NCBI GenBank assembly: GCA_009379975.1
Contig: WHSS01000009.1
Location: forward strand, 1 to 56,933
Direction of reading: 5' to 3'
Origin: Actinophytocola sp.
GTDB lineage: Bacteria > Actinomycetota > Actinomycetes > Mycobacteriales > Pseudonocardiaceae
DNA: 56,933 bases
The first letter of the stretch is position 1, and each line of letters begins with the position of its first letter. The notes under the pieces are model-generated. The model was given only the letters and a program-made list of their open reading frames with translations, did not search any database and had not been told where the DNA came from. Positions 50,096 to 56,933 of the stretch are shown one piece after another. The translations under genes were made by a program, and so were the position numbers.

Positions 50096-50505
50096 GGGTT
50101 GGGGATGCGGACTTGGGCGACGGCTTTGCCCAGTACGGTCTTGCCTTCGAAGGTGGCTGTGATCGCCACTGTCGCGACGGTGTCGGCCACGGCGGTGACT
50201 TTGCCGGTGAACTCGACCAGGGCGCCCTGGTCGTCGTCAGGGACCACGACCGGACGCGTGAAGCGCGCCGAGCACTCGAGCACGTTGCCCGCGTCGCCTG
50301 CCCACTCCGTGACGAGCCGGTTGGCCAGCGCCATGGTGAACATCCCGTGGGCGATGACGTTCGGCAGCCCGACCGAGGTGGCGACTCGCTCGTTCCAGTG
50401 AATCGGGTTGAAGTCGAGCGAGGCGCCCGCGTAGCGCACCAGGTCGGCACGTGTCACCGTCACGCGCAACGGCGGGAGTTCATAGCCGACATCGACGGCG
50501 CTCAT
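50089..50505 (-). CDS. hadB: (3R)-hydroxyacyl-ACP dehydratase, catalytic subunit (HadB type)
   Basis: A MaoC-like hot-dog-fold dehydratase of fatty-acid elongation, 138 aa. The catalytic motif is in RYAGASLDFNPIHWNERVAT, with Asp31 and His36 matching the family's Asp/His pair. It overlaps hadA by ATGA and would form the HadAB heterodimer. In mycobacteria the pair lies between rpmG and secE, with hadC downstream; no hadC is present here. Confidence 0.9.
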   Translation of the reverse strand: MSAVDVGYELPPLRVTVTRADLVRYAGASLDFNPIHWNERVATSVGLPNVIAHGMFTMALANRLVTEWAGDAGNVLECSARFTRPVVVPDDDQGALVEFTGKVTAVADTVATVAITATFEGKTVLGKAVAQVRIPNPR

Positions 50506-50951
50506 GCTTCGGCTCCTCTCACGACGAGCTGAGCCTTCGCGGTGCACACCGGCTCGCCCGCGGCGTCCGCGATCTCGGCGCGCACGGTCAGGAAGTCGTT
50601 GCCCGCGCGGGCGAAGATGTCATCGACGTGGGGAGTCAGGGCGAGCTCGTCGCCCGCGACGACCGGGCGATGGTGGGTGAAGCTTTGCAGGCCGTGCACC
50701 ATCCGGCTGTAGTCGAGGCCGAGCTCCGGATCGGAGATGATCGCCTCGATCGCGCCGAGGTTCACGATGGTCAGGAACGTCGGTGGGGCGATCACATCGC
50801 GGTAGCCCGCGGCGCGAGCGGCTTCGGGATCACGGCTGAGCGGGCTCGTGTCGCCTATGGCGTCACAGAACTCGCTGATCTTGCCTCGGGTGACTTCGAA
50901 CGCGGCCGCCGGCGAGTATGACCGGCCGACGAAGGAGGGGTCAAGGGGCAC
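50502..50951 (-). CDS. hadA: (3R)-hydroxyacyl-ACP dehydratase, substrate-binding subunit (HadA type)
   Basis: A 149-aa hot-dog-fold protein (MPLDPSFVGRSYSPAAAFEV; YRDVIAPPTFLTIVNLGAIE) without the catalytic Asp/His pair, as in HadA. The start is GTG at 50951. A strong terminator sits between it and rpmG, so read-through or a separate promoter is required. Confidence 0.88.
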   Translation of the reverse strand: MPLDPSFVGRSYSPAAAFEVTRGKISEFCDAIGDTSPLSRDPEAARAAGYRDVIAPPTFLTIVNLGAIEAIISDPELGLDYSRMVHGLQSFTHHRPVVAGDELALTPHVDDIFARAGNDFLTVRAEIADAAGEPVCTAKAQLVVRGAEA

Positions 50952-50977
50952 AGCTGAGCAGGTTACAAGAGCAAGAA

Positions 50978-51011
50978 AACGGGGCGGCCGCCAGTGGCGG
51001 ACCGCCCCGTT
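50978..51011 (-). terminator. Intrinsic terminator between rpmG and hadA
   Basis: ACGGGGCGG plus CCGCC, loop AGT, and their complements (14 bp, one bulged A), followed on the minus strand by TTTTCTT. It is one of few in the window with a U-run. Confidence 0.85.
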
Positions 51012-51035
51012 GTCAAGCGTGAGTTGAAGCCGCTG

Positions 51036-51203
51036 TCAGCGGGTCTCCTTGTGCAGGCGGTGCGTACCGCAGTTCATGCAGAACTTTTTGATCTCGAGAC
51101 GATCCGGGTTGTTACGCCGGTTCTTCTTCGTGATGTAGTTGCGGTGCTTGCACTCCTCGCACGCCAGCGTGATCTTCGGTCGCACGTCGGTGGAAGAAGC
51201 CAC
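51036..51203 (-). CDS. rpmG: 50S ribosomal protein L33
   Basis: A 55-aa L33 of zinc-binding type: [20 protein letters not shown] and [17 protein letters not shown] give two CxxC pairs. The start is GTG at 51203 with GAAAGGT upstream. It lies in the conserved tRNA-Thr/tRNA-Met/rpmG/hadAB order. Confidence 0.97.
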   Translation of the reverse strand: MASSTDVRPKITLACEECKHRNYITKKNRRNNPDRLEIKKFCMNCGTHRLHKETR

Positions 51204-51231
51204 GGCACGTACCTTTCTCTGCTAACAACCG

Positions 51232-51311
51232 AAGGCGACCTCCGCACGGAAGCCGACCCCGGTGGGGTTCCAAGGCAACCTCCGCACGGAAGGCCACCCC
51301 GGTTGGGTCCA
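51232..51311. repeat. 40-bp tandem repeat upstream of rpmG
   Basis: Two 40-bp units (51232-51271, 51272-51311) share AAGGCNACCTCCGCACGGAA and CCCCGGT segments with small changes. They lie in the spacer between tRNA-Met and rpmG, next to the hairpins. Confidence 0.8.
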
Positions 51312-51358
51312 GGGGGGCGAAGCCCGCCCTGGCTTGGGGCCTGGGGCGAGAGCCCCAG
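51309..51358 (-). terminator. Two hairpins after tRNA-Met
   Basis: CTGGGGC-GAGA-GCCCCAG (51341-51358) and a bulged CCAGGG/GGGC-GAA-GCCC/CCCTGG stem (51309-51332) lie 57-106 nt beyond the tRNA-Met 3' end. They probably terminate the tRNA transcript. Confidence 0.6.
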
Positions 51359-51414
51359 AATAGTGCGAAGCGGACCGGCCTGCGCCTTCCGCAGGCATGG
51401 ACCGCCTATCCGCG

Positions 51415-51488
51415 TAGCGGGAGCGGGACTCGAACCCGCGACACCACGATTATGAGCCGTGTGCTCTAACCACCTGAGCTACCCCGCC
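51415..51488 (-). tRNA. tRNA-Met (CAT anticodon)
   Basis: A 74-nt cloverleaf with anticodon loop CTCATAA, acceptor GGCGGGG/TCCCGCT (G-U ends), T-arm GCGGG-TTCGAGT-CCCGC and discriminator A. It has the variable loop and acceptor pairing of an elongator tRNA. Confidence 0.95.
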
Positions 51489-51536
51489 CCGCATGTCCTG
51501 CCACTTGACAGCGTAGCTGTTGTGGTACGACTGCCG

Positions 51537-51609
51537 AGCCCCAATACGGAATCGAACCGTAGACCTTCTCCTTACCATGGAGACGCTCTGCCGACTGAGC
51601 TATTGGGGC
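51537..51609 (-). tRNA. tRNA-Thr (GGT anticodon)
   Basis: A 73-nt cloverleaf with anticodon loop ATGGTAA, acceptor GCCCCAA/TTGGGGC, T-arm TACGG-TTCGATT-CCGTA and discriminator T. It precedes tRNA-Met. Confidence 0.96.
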
Positions 51610-51686
51610 GCGCTCATGTGGAGCGGGGAAAACTGTACAACAGAGTGCCGACCGGCCCCGCAGGCGGGGTCGCCGCAGGCCGCGCC

Positions 51687-54368
51687 TCATGTCAGCAATG
51701 TGAGTACGGTCTCAGCTTTGCGGCCCATCGCACGCGCCGTGCGGGCCTGCAACCAGGCTTCCAAGCGCTTCTCGGACAACGGGCGGGAGATCAGGTAGCC
51801 CTGCGCGACGTCGCAGCCCATGGCTTCGAGCTGATCGCGTGCCAGGTCCTCCTCGACGCCCTCGGCCACCACGGTCAGCCCGAGCGAATGGCCGAGCTCG
51901 ACGATCGATCGCACCACGGCGAGGTCGCCAAGATCGGTGCCCATGCCGAACACGAAGCTCTTGTCGATCTTGACCTCGTCGACCGGGAGCTGCCGCAGAT
52001 AGGCCAGTGAGGAGTAGCCGGTGCCGAAGTCGTCGACGGCGAGGACGACGCCGAGGTTGTGCAGTTCGCGCAGGATCGGCAGCGCCCGCTCCGGGTCGGC
52101 CATCACGCCGGATTCGGTCAGCTCGAAGGTGAGCAGTTCCGGCGGCACGTTGTGGTGGCGCAGCGCCGCGACGACCTGGCTGGGGAAATCCGCGTCGGCG
52201 AGGCTACGCACCGACAGGTTGACCGCGGCCGAGATGCGCAGCCCTTCGTCGAGCCACTTGCGGACCCGCACGAGGGCCGCGTCGAGCACGAACGACGTCA
52301 GCGCCCCGATCAGCCCGGCGGCTTCGATCGCGGGCACGAACTCGTCCGGATGAACCTTGCCGAATTCGGGATGGTTCCAGCGGACGAGGGCTTCGACGCC
52401 GAGCACGGTTTTGCGTTCCAGCGAGATCTTCGGCTGGTAGTGCACGCTGACCTGGCCGGCTTCCAGCGCCTGCCGGAACTGCGTGACCAATTGGAAGCGG
52501 CGCATGAAGATCTGTCCCATGCTCGGGACGTAACCGCGGACCTCGTCGGCGTTGGTGATCGCCCGGACGGCGACGTCGGCGCGCTGCAGCAGCCCGTCGA
52601 TGTCCATCCGCGTCGCGCTGTCCTCGACCTCGCTGCTCGCGTAGCCGACCAGTGCGCTCGCTTCGACGGTGAGCCGGTCGATGGGATACGGCACGGACAG
52701 TTCGGCACGTATCCGCTCGGCGGCGTCGCGGGCCTCCCCCTGCTCACAGTTCACCAACACCGCGAACGACGCGCCCTCGAGCCGGGCGGCGGGCACCGAG
52801 CCACCGAGGACGTCGCGGAGTCGCCTGCCGGCGATGACGACCATCCGGTCGGCCCAGGCGTATCCGAGGGCGTCGCAAACGGTGGAGAACTCGTCCAGCT
52901 CAACACGCACCACGACGGTCGGTTCGCCGGCGGCGAGCGGTACCCGGGCGGCTTGCGCGAAGCCCGGCCGGTTGAGCAATCCGGTGAGCGGGTCGTGATA
53001 GGCGTCGTGGCGCAGTGTCGCCATGAGCCTGCGGTTGTCGAGAGCCGTGGCCAGATGGGCGGCCATCATGCCGATGAGCTGCACGTCCGACTTGCCGAAC
53101 CCGCGCCACCGGGAGCGGCGGTCGTGCGCCTCGATCAGGCCGAGTAGCTGGCTGCCGCTGCGCAGCGGCACCACGAGTAACTCTTCGACTCCCCGCAGCC
53201 GCAGTGCCTCCGAGACTTCCGCGCCCGCCTCGGTGCTGGAGAAGCGCCTGGCGTGCGAGCCGTGCAGCCGGAGCATCGGGTCGCCGGGCCGCAGGCCGCC
53301 GCTCGACGGCAGTGGCTCGCCCGCGACGACGGTGTGCATGCTGTCGGCACCGTCGAGACGGAACCGGAGAACGACCCGCCGGGCCGCGAGCTGGTCCTTG
53401 ATCCGCTCGGCGAGCGCGATCCAATCGCCCGCGGCGAACTCTCGCTCGAACTCGTCGCCGTCGCCGCCCGGCCGCACGGTCACCTGTTTGCCGGAGCGAG
53501 ACACCATCAGGCTGACGTCGGAGAGCGCCTCGAGGTCGCGTTGTTCCCGGAGCAGTCCGGAGTACGCCCAGTACAGCGCGGCAAGCGCGGCGGCGACTAC
53601 GCCGATGAGCGCCCAGCCGTGCTCGACATGGGTGATGACCAGGTAGCCGCTGACACCGACCGACGCATTGACGAAACCGACGACGATTACGCGCGCCATG
53701 AACCGCAGGCCGGTGGCCAGCTGCATGGGCTTGCGCAGCACCCACACGGTGATCAGCGCGAGGAAGGTGCTGGTGGTCGGCGCACTCAGCGCGCCGAGGA
53801 ACGCGGCGATCCAGGGGATGTCGCCCGCCGCCAGCAGCTCCTTCACCATATGCGCGACGGCGAAGGCAGCGCAGATCTCGAGCGCCATCACACCGGCGTT
53901 GTAGGGCAGCCTGCCCGAGAGCTTCCGGCCGGCGAGCGTGCCGACTCCCGCGATCAGGTGCGCGACGAGCACCACTTCGAAATCGGCCACGACCAGGCCG
54001 ATGACCAGCGGGACCTCGGTGAACGAGATGCTCCACGACACACCGCTGCGCACGTCGATGTTGATGGCGCACCGCTCGGCGAAGGCGAACGCGGCGAGCA
54101 GGCCCAGCACGATCCAGATCGTCGCGCTCGTGAACTCGAACGGCAGCCACACCGACACCGCGACCACGCAGGCGACGGCGACGACGCAGATCAAGGTGGT
54201 GTAGAAGCGGAATCCGCGCTCTACCGCGGCATTGTCGAGCGAAGGCGGCAGTGCTCGTCCTGCTTCGGCAGCTCCTCCTGCTGCCTCGGCCGCGTCTGCT
54301 GGCTCTGCTGGCCGTGGCGAGCCGACGGGGACCTCTGGTGCGATCTGTCCCGGTCCACTGCGGGCCAT
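51687..54368 (-). CDS. Membrane cyclic-di-GMP phosphodiesterase with degenerate GGDEF domain
   Basis: An 893-aa protein: disordered N-terminus, six to eight membrane helices (about 52-290), a GAF-like sensor (about 310-470), GGDEF domain (about 475-620) and EAL domain (about 640-880). The GGDEF signature is replaced by EGASF (530-534), so cyclase activity is unlikely. The EAL site is intact: EALVRW (Glu659), DDFGTGYSSL (Asp779, Asp780) and VVAEGVE. It should hydrolyse c-di-GMP, perhaps with the degenerate domain as a GTP-sensing regulator. ATG at 54368 with AGGAGGT. Confidence 0.92.
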   Translation of the reverse strand: MARSGPGQIAPEVPVGSPRPAEPADAAEAAGGAAEAGRALPPSLDNAAVERGFRFYTTLICVVAVACVVAVSVWLPFEFTSATIWIVLGLLAAFAFAERCAINIDVRSGVSWSISFTEVPLVIGLVVADFEVVLVAHLIAGVGTLAGRKLSGRLPYNAGVMALEICAAFAVAHMVKELLAAGDIPWIAAFLGALSAPTTSTFLALITVWVLRKPMQLATGLRFMARVIVVGFVNASVGVSGYLVITHVEHGWALIGVVAAALAALYWAYSGLLREQRDLEALSDVSLMVSRSGKQVTVRPGGDGDEFEREFAAGDWIALAERIKDQLAARRVVLRFRLDGADSMHTVVAGEPLPSSGGLRPGDPMLRLHGSHARRFSSTEAGAEVSEALRLRGVEELLVVPLRSGSQLLGLIEAHDRRSRWRGFGKSDVQLIGMMAAHLATALDNRRLMATLRHDAYHDPLTGLLNRPGFAQAARVPLAAGEPTVVVRVELDEFSTVCDALGYAWADRMVVIAGRRLRDVLGGSVPAARLEGASFAVLVNCEQGEARDAAERIRAELSVPYPIDRLTVEASALVGYASSEVEDSATRMDIDGLLQRADVAVRAITNADEVRGYVPSMGQIFMRRFQLVTQFRQALEAGQVSVHYQPKISLERKTVLGVEALVRWNHPEFGKVHPDEFVPAIEAAGLIGALTSFVLDAALVRVRKWLDEGLRISAAVNLSVRSLADADFPSQVVAALRHHNVPPELLTFELTESGVMADPERALPILRELHNLGVVLAVDDFGTGYSSLAYLRQLPVDEVKIDKSFVFGMGTDLGDLAVVRSIVELGHSLGLTVVAEGVEEDLARDQLEAMGCDVAQGYLISRPLSEKRLEAWLQARTARAMGRKAETVLTLLT

Positions 54369-54665
54369 GCGACCTCCTGTGTCTTACGGGACACCCGCAC
54401 CCGGCTGGCCCGCACGGGCCTCAAGGCGTCAACACTGTACCCGAAAGGGGCATCGGGACCCGCCGAACCAAGTTAACGCATGAAACGTACCCCTGGTTAC
54501 GAAAGATCCGCACAAAGTGGCCATACCCCTCTTGTGGGTTAACAGAATTCATGAATCGGCCACTCTGCGGTATGGACACCGTCGGCAAGCCGTCGCACGC
54601 AGGGACCACCATCGCCCATCGGTCACCACCATTGGTGTCCCGATCCCGACCTCAGGAGGTCCTTC
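54369..54665. other. Divergent intergenic region between the EAL gene and glpQ
   Basis: Holds two promoters facing away from each other. GTTAAC occurs at 54472-54477 and 54538-54543, and ATTCATGAAT (54547-54556) is a perfect palindrome; these may bind a regulator, but no Pho-box-like pair could be confirmed. No gene seen. Confidence 0.45.
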
Positions 54666-55796
54666 GTGCGTAACCAGTGGCTGTCACGACTCGCCTTGCC
54701 CTGCGCAGCTATCACGATGCTGAGCTGTGTCACCGTAGTTCCGGCAACAGCATCCGAATCACCCCAGGGCGACCCCATGACGACTCGCACATCCCGGTCG
54801 GCGGCACCGCTGGTCATCGGCCACCGCGGCGCATCCGGTTATCGTCCCGAGCACACCATCGCGGCCTACGAGCTGGCGGCGCGGCTGGGCGCGGACTACA
54901 TCGAGCCGGACCTGGTGTCGACGAAGGACGGTGTGCTGGTCGCCCGCCACGAGAACGAGATCAGCGGTACCACCGACGTCGCCGATCGCCCCAAGTTCGC
55001 CGACCGGCGCACCACGAAGGTCATCGACGGCAACGAGATCACCGGCTACTTCACCGAGGACTTCACGCTGGCCGAACTCAAGGCGCTGCGCGCGAAGGAG
55101 CGGCTGCCCGAGCTGCGGCAGCGCAATACGGTGTTCGACGGCGCCTACCAGGTGCCGACCTTCCAAGAGGTGATCGACGCGGCGAAGCGGCTGTCGAAGG
55201 AACTCGGCCGGGAGATCGGGCTGTACCCGGAGACCAAGCACCCGACCTACTTCGCCTCGATCGACCTGCCGCTGGAGCCGGAACTCGTCAAGACGCTCAA
55301 CCGCAACGGCCTCAACCGCAAGGGCGCCAAGGTCTTCGTGCAGTCCTTCGAAGTGGCCAACCTCAAGGAACTGCGCAGCCAGTTGCGGGTGCCGCTGGTG
55401 CAGTTGGTGTGGCTGTCGGGCAGGCCGTACGACTTCACCGTCGCGGACGAGGACAGGACCTACGCCGACATGGTCACCCCGGAAGGGCTGGCCGAGATCG
55501 CGACCTACGCCGACGGCGTCGGGCCGGAAAAGACCATGGTGATCAAGTGGCGCGAGGACAAGTCCCTCGGTGAACCGACGGCGCTGGTGCCGGACGCGCA
55601 CCAAGCGGGACTGGTGGTCCATCCGTTCACCTTCCGCGCGGAGAACACCTTCCTGCCTACCGACTTCCGCTCGTCCGACGACCCCGCGGACTACGGCCGC
55701 GTGATCGACGAGTTGCGGGAGTACTACGCGCTCGGTGTCGACGGGGTGTTCACCGACAACGCCGACTTCGGGGTGGCCGCCCGCGACGAAGGGTGA
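54666..55796 (+). CDS. glpQ: Secreted glycerophosphodiester phosphodiesterase
   Basis: Hydrolyses glycerophosphodiesters outside the cell to glycerol-3-phosphate. The 376-aa protein has a signal (RNQWLSRLALPCAAITMLSC... with VPATA-SES as a type I cleavage site; the MLSC is a poor lipobox). Catalytic features: HRGASGYRPEHT near 53-64, DYIEPDLVSTKDGVLVARHE and YPETKHPTYF. The start is GTG at 54666 with AGGAGGT 5 nt upstream. Confidence 0.9.
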   Translation: MRNQWLSRLALPCAAITMLSCVTVVPATASESPQGDPMTTRTSRSAAPLVIGHRGASGYRPEHTIAAYELAARLGADYIEPDLVSTKDGVLVARHENEISGTTDVADRPKFADRRTTKVIDGNEITGYFTEDFTLAELKALRAKERLPELRQRNTVFDGAYQVPTFQEVIDAAKRLSKELGREIGLYPETKHPTYFASIDLPLEPELVKTLNRNGLNRKGAKVFVQSFEVANLKELRSQLRVPLVQLVWLSGRPYDFTVADEDRTYADMVTPEGLAEIATYADGVGPEKTMVIKWREDKSLGEPTALVPDAHQAGLVVHPFTFRAENTFLPTDFRSSDDPADYGRVIDELREYYALGVDGVFTDNADFGVAARDEG

Positions 55797-55888
55797 TTTG
55801 CGTGTCACCCTGCAGCGCGAGGGCGCGCCATGTGATCGGATGACGCGGCAGGTTCTCACCTACCGAGGCAACCGAAAGGCACCACGAC

Positions 55889-56218
55889 ATGCAGAGCGAG
55901 CTGCAGATCGAGGACATCAAGGTCGGCGATGGCGCCCAAGCGCAGACGGGGGCCACGGTCGCCGTGCACTATGTCGGGACACTGACCGATGGGCAGAAGT
56001 TCGACTCCTCCCGCGACCGCGCACAGCCCTTCCAGTTCCCACTCGGCGCCGGTCACGTGATCCAGGGCTGGGACAAGGGCGTGGCCGGAATGCGGGTCGG
56101 CGGCCTGCGCAAGCTCACCGTGCCTCCCCACCTCGGCTACGGCGAGCGCGGGTTCCCGCCGGTGATCCCCGCCAACGCGACCTTGGTGTTCGAGGTCGAA
56201 CTGCTCGACGTCGGCTGA
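55889..56218 (+). CDS. FKBP-type peptidyl-prolyl cis-trans isomerase
   Basis: A 109-aa cytosolic FKBP: VAVHYVGTLTDGQKFDSSRD, FPLGAGHVIQGWDKGVAGMR, KLTVPPHLGYGERGFPPVIP, and ATLVFEVELLDVG. These are the drug- and proline-pocket positions of the family. ATG at 55889 after GAAAGG. Its stop abuts an SMP-30 remnant. Confidence 0.95.
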   Translation: MQSELQIEDIKVGDGAQAQTGATVAVHYVGTLTDGQKFDSSRDRAQPFQFPLGAGHVIQGWDKGVAGMRVGGLRKLTVPPHLGYGERGFPPVIPANATLVFEVELLDVG

Positions 56219-56400
56219 GCGCGGCTGGGTCCGGCGGGCTGGAACGACATCGTGGTAGACGGCTGTGGCAACGCATACGTCAATGCCATCGGGTTCGACA
56301 TGATGTCCGGCGAGGAGTTCAAGCCCGGGTTCGTCGCACTGGTCGGCCCCGGACGGCTCGGTGCGCCGGGTGGCGGACGACATCGCGTTCCCCAACGGGA
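56219..56400 (+). pseudogene. Remnant of an SMP-30/gluconolactonase-type gene
   Basis: Translation from 56219 gives GWNDIVVDGCGNAYVNAIGF and PGFVALVGP, an SMP-30/lactonase pattern. An extra G near 56351 shifts the frame; the +1 frame continues VRRVADDIAFPNG, another block of the family. There is no start of a full gene and the downstream sequence stops matching. It is a truncated, frameshifted piece placed directly after the FKBP stop codon. Confidence 0.7.
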
Positions 56401-56671
56401 GCCGTCTCCCCGACCATCCGGTCGTGTGGGGCACCGGAGCGATGCGCAAACCCCGTTCAGGTTGGCTCAACGCGTTGCTCGCGTTGTCAGGGCGGCGGGA
56501 GCAGCGCAGTGACCTGCATTGCGTGACGACGTGGAGCGCGACCGATCTGGCGGAAACTGATGCCGCGCGTGCGGGACCGCTACGCCGAGCCATCCCGCTG
56601 ATATCGGTACGCTCCGTTCTTGGGGTGGTGAAGCGTGAGCAACGTGTCCGTGATCTCGGCGATTCTGTCCC
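56401..56671. other. Unassigned sequence before the right edge
   Basis: No recognisable gene. A GTG near 56635 opens a frame reading SNVSVISAILS that may be the N-terminus of the next gene if one base is missing; see the partial gene at 56672. Confidence 0.4.
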
Positions 56672-56933
56672 GTGACCGGCGCGGTGGCGACGGCAGCTCT
56701 CGGCGGGTTGTTCGAGTGGCGCAGACGTCGAGCCGACCGTGAGCAGGTCCGCCGCGATCTGGTGAGCCGGTATCGGGATCCGCTGTTGCAGTCGGCGTCG
56801 CTCTTGGCTTCCCGGCTCCGGATAGCGGTCGACCTGTTCTCGGGCAAGTCCGTGCACCAGGCGGCGCCCGACACTAAACGTCAGGACGACTACAACCGCT
56901 ACGAAAGCCTGTACCGGCTGTCCGCGTATCTAG
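56672..56933 (+). CDS. Partial hypothetical protein, cut by the right edge
   Basis: From GTG at 56672 the frame is open to the edge: TGAVATAALGGLFEWRRRRA, then YRDPLLQSASLLASRLRIAV and a Tyr-rich end. It resembles a family of actinobacterial single-pass proteins with an N-terminal membrane segment and a YRDPLL motif; no function is known. The hydrophobic stretch seems to begin in the neighbouring frame (VSVISAIL), so a frameshift around the CCC at 56669-56671 is likely. Confidence 0.5.
   Translation, partial: MTGAVATAALGGLFEWRRRRADREQVRRDLVSRYRDPLLQSASLLASRLRIAVDLFSGKSVHQAAPDTKRQDDYNRYESLYRLSAYL

Noticed and set aside
54472..54556. Pho box upstream of glpQ
   Set aside because: GTTAAC motifs are present but not arranged as the 11-nt direct repeats known for Pho boxes.

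Overview
The window is a high-GC actinobacterial chromosome segment, most likely from the Pseudonocardiaceae and probably Amycolatopsis or a close relative. The evidence is the gene order, the Mycobacterium-like rpoB/rplL/secE neighbourhood, an SsgA-like protein, an EspC/WXG100-type secretion gene set, a complete mce operon and many GTG or TTG starts. Most of the window is housekeeping sequence on the minus strand. No rRNA, CRISPR array, insertion sequence or prophage was seen.

Layout from left to right: start of adk, then secY; spc cluster (rplO-rpmD-rpsE-rplR-rplF-rpsH-rpsZ-rplE-rplX-rplN); S10 cluster (rpsQ-rpmC-rplP-rpsC-rplV-rpsS-rplB-rplW-rplD-rplC-rpsJ); tuf, fusA, rpsG and rpsL. All of these run leftward. 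A plus-strand accessory block follows (17.4-21.9 kb): a YbaB-like protein, an EspC-like type VII substrate, a WXG100-like effector-type protein, a large membrane protein and an SsgA-like protein. Next come rpoC and rpoB (minus), then a complete mce lipid-import operon (mkl-yrbEA-yrbEB-mceABCDEF plus two Mce-associated membrane proteins, minus), rplL/rplJ, rplA/rplK, nusG, secE and tRNA-Trp. The right end holds aspC and an AbiEi/DUF559-like gene (plus), hadAB, rpmG, tRNA-Met, tRNA-Thr and a membrane GGDEF/EAL protein (minus), then a secreted GDPD, an FKBP, an SMP-30 remnant and a truncated gene (plus).

The main discovery candidate is a set of micro-ORFs that fill otherwise unexplained gaps inside these operons. 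Ten were found: rplR/rpsE, rplE/rpsZ, rplN/rplX, rplB/rpsS, rpsL/rpsG, rpoB/rpoC, yrbEA/yrbEB, yrbEB/mceA, mceC/mceD and mceF/mas. Most begin in a TGATG, TAATG or ATGA overlap with the upstream stop codon, or end in such an overlap with the next start codon, or both. Three carry the same roughly 50-bp dispersed repeat in the same reading frame and so share a peptide core resembling [14 protein letters not shown]. Two in the mce operon share both ends (MSGWEL... and ...AKVxExEx), and one of these appears to be the other with a repeat-bearing insertion. The rpsL/rpsG case is a visible tandem duplication of the gene junction. In GC-rich DNA open frames are common by chance, so translation is a hypothesis; the repeats, duplications and overlaps are read directly from the sequence.

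A second repeat family is a long CTGAAAGACGCCTTCAG-type hairpin. It sits at three gene ends and in each case its arms contain the TGA stop codon of the adjoining gene. RpoB also carries an altered rifamycin-binding cluster (Asp516-to-Gln, Asn518-to-Thr, Ser522-to-Asp equivalents), which may mean intrinsic rifamycin tolerance.
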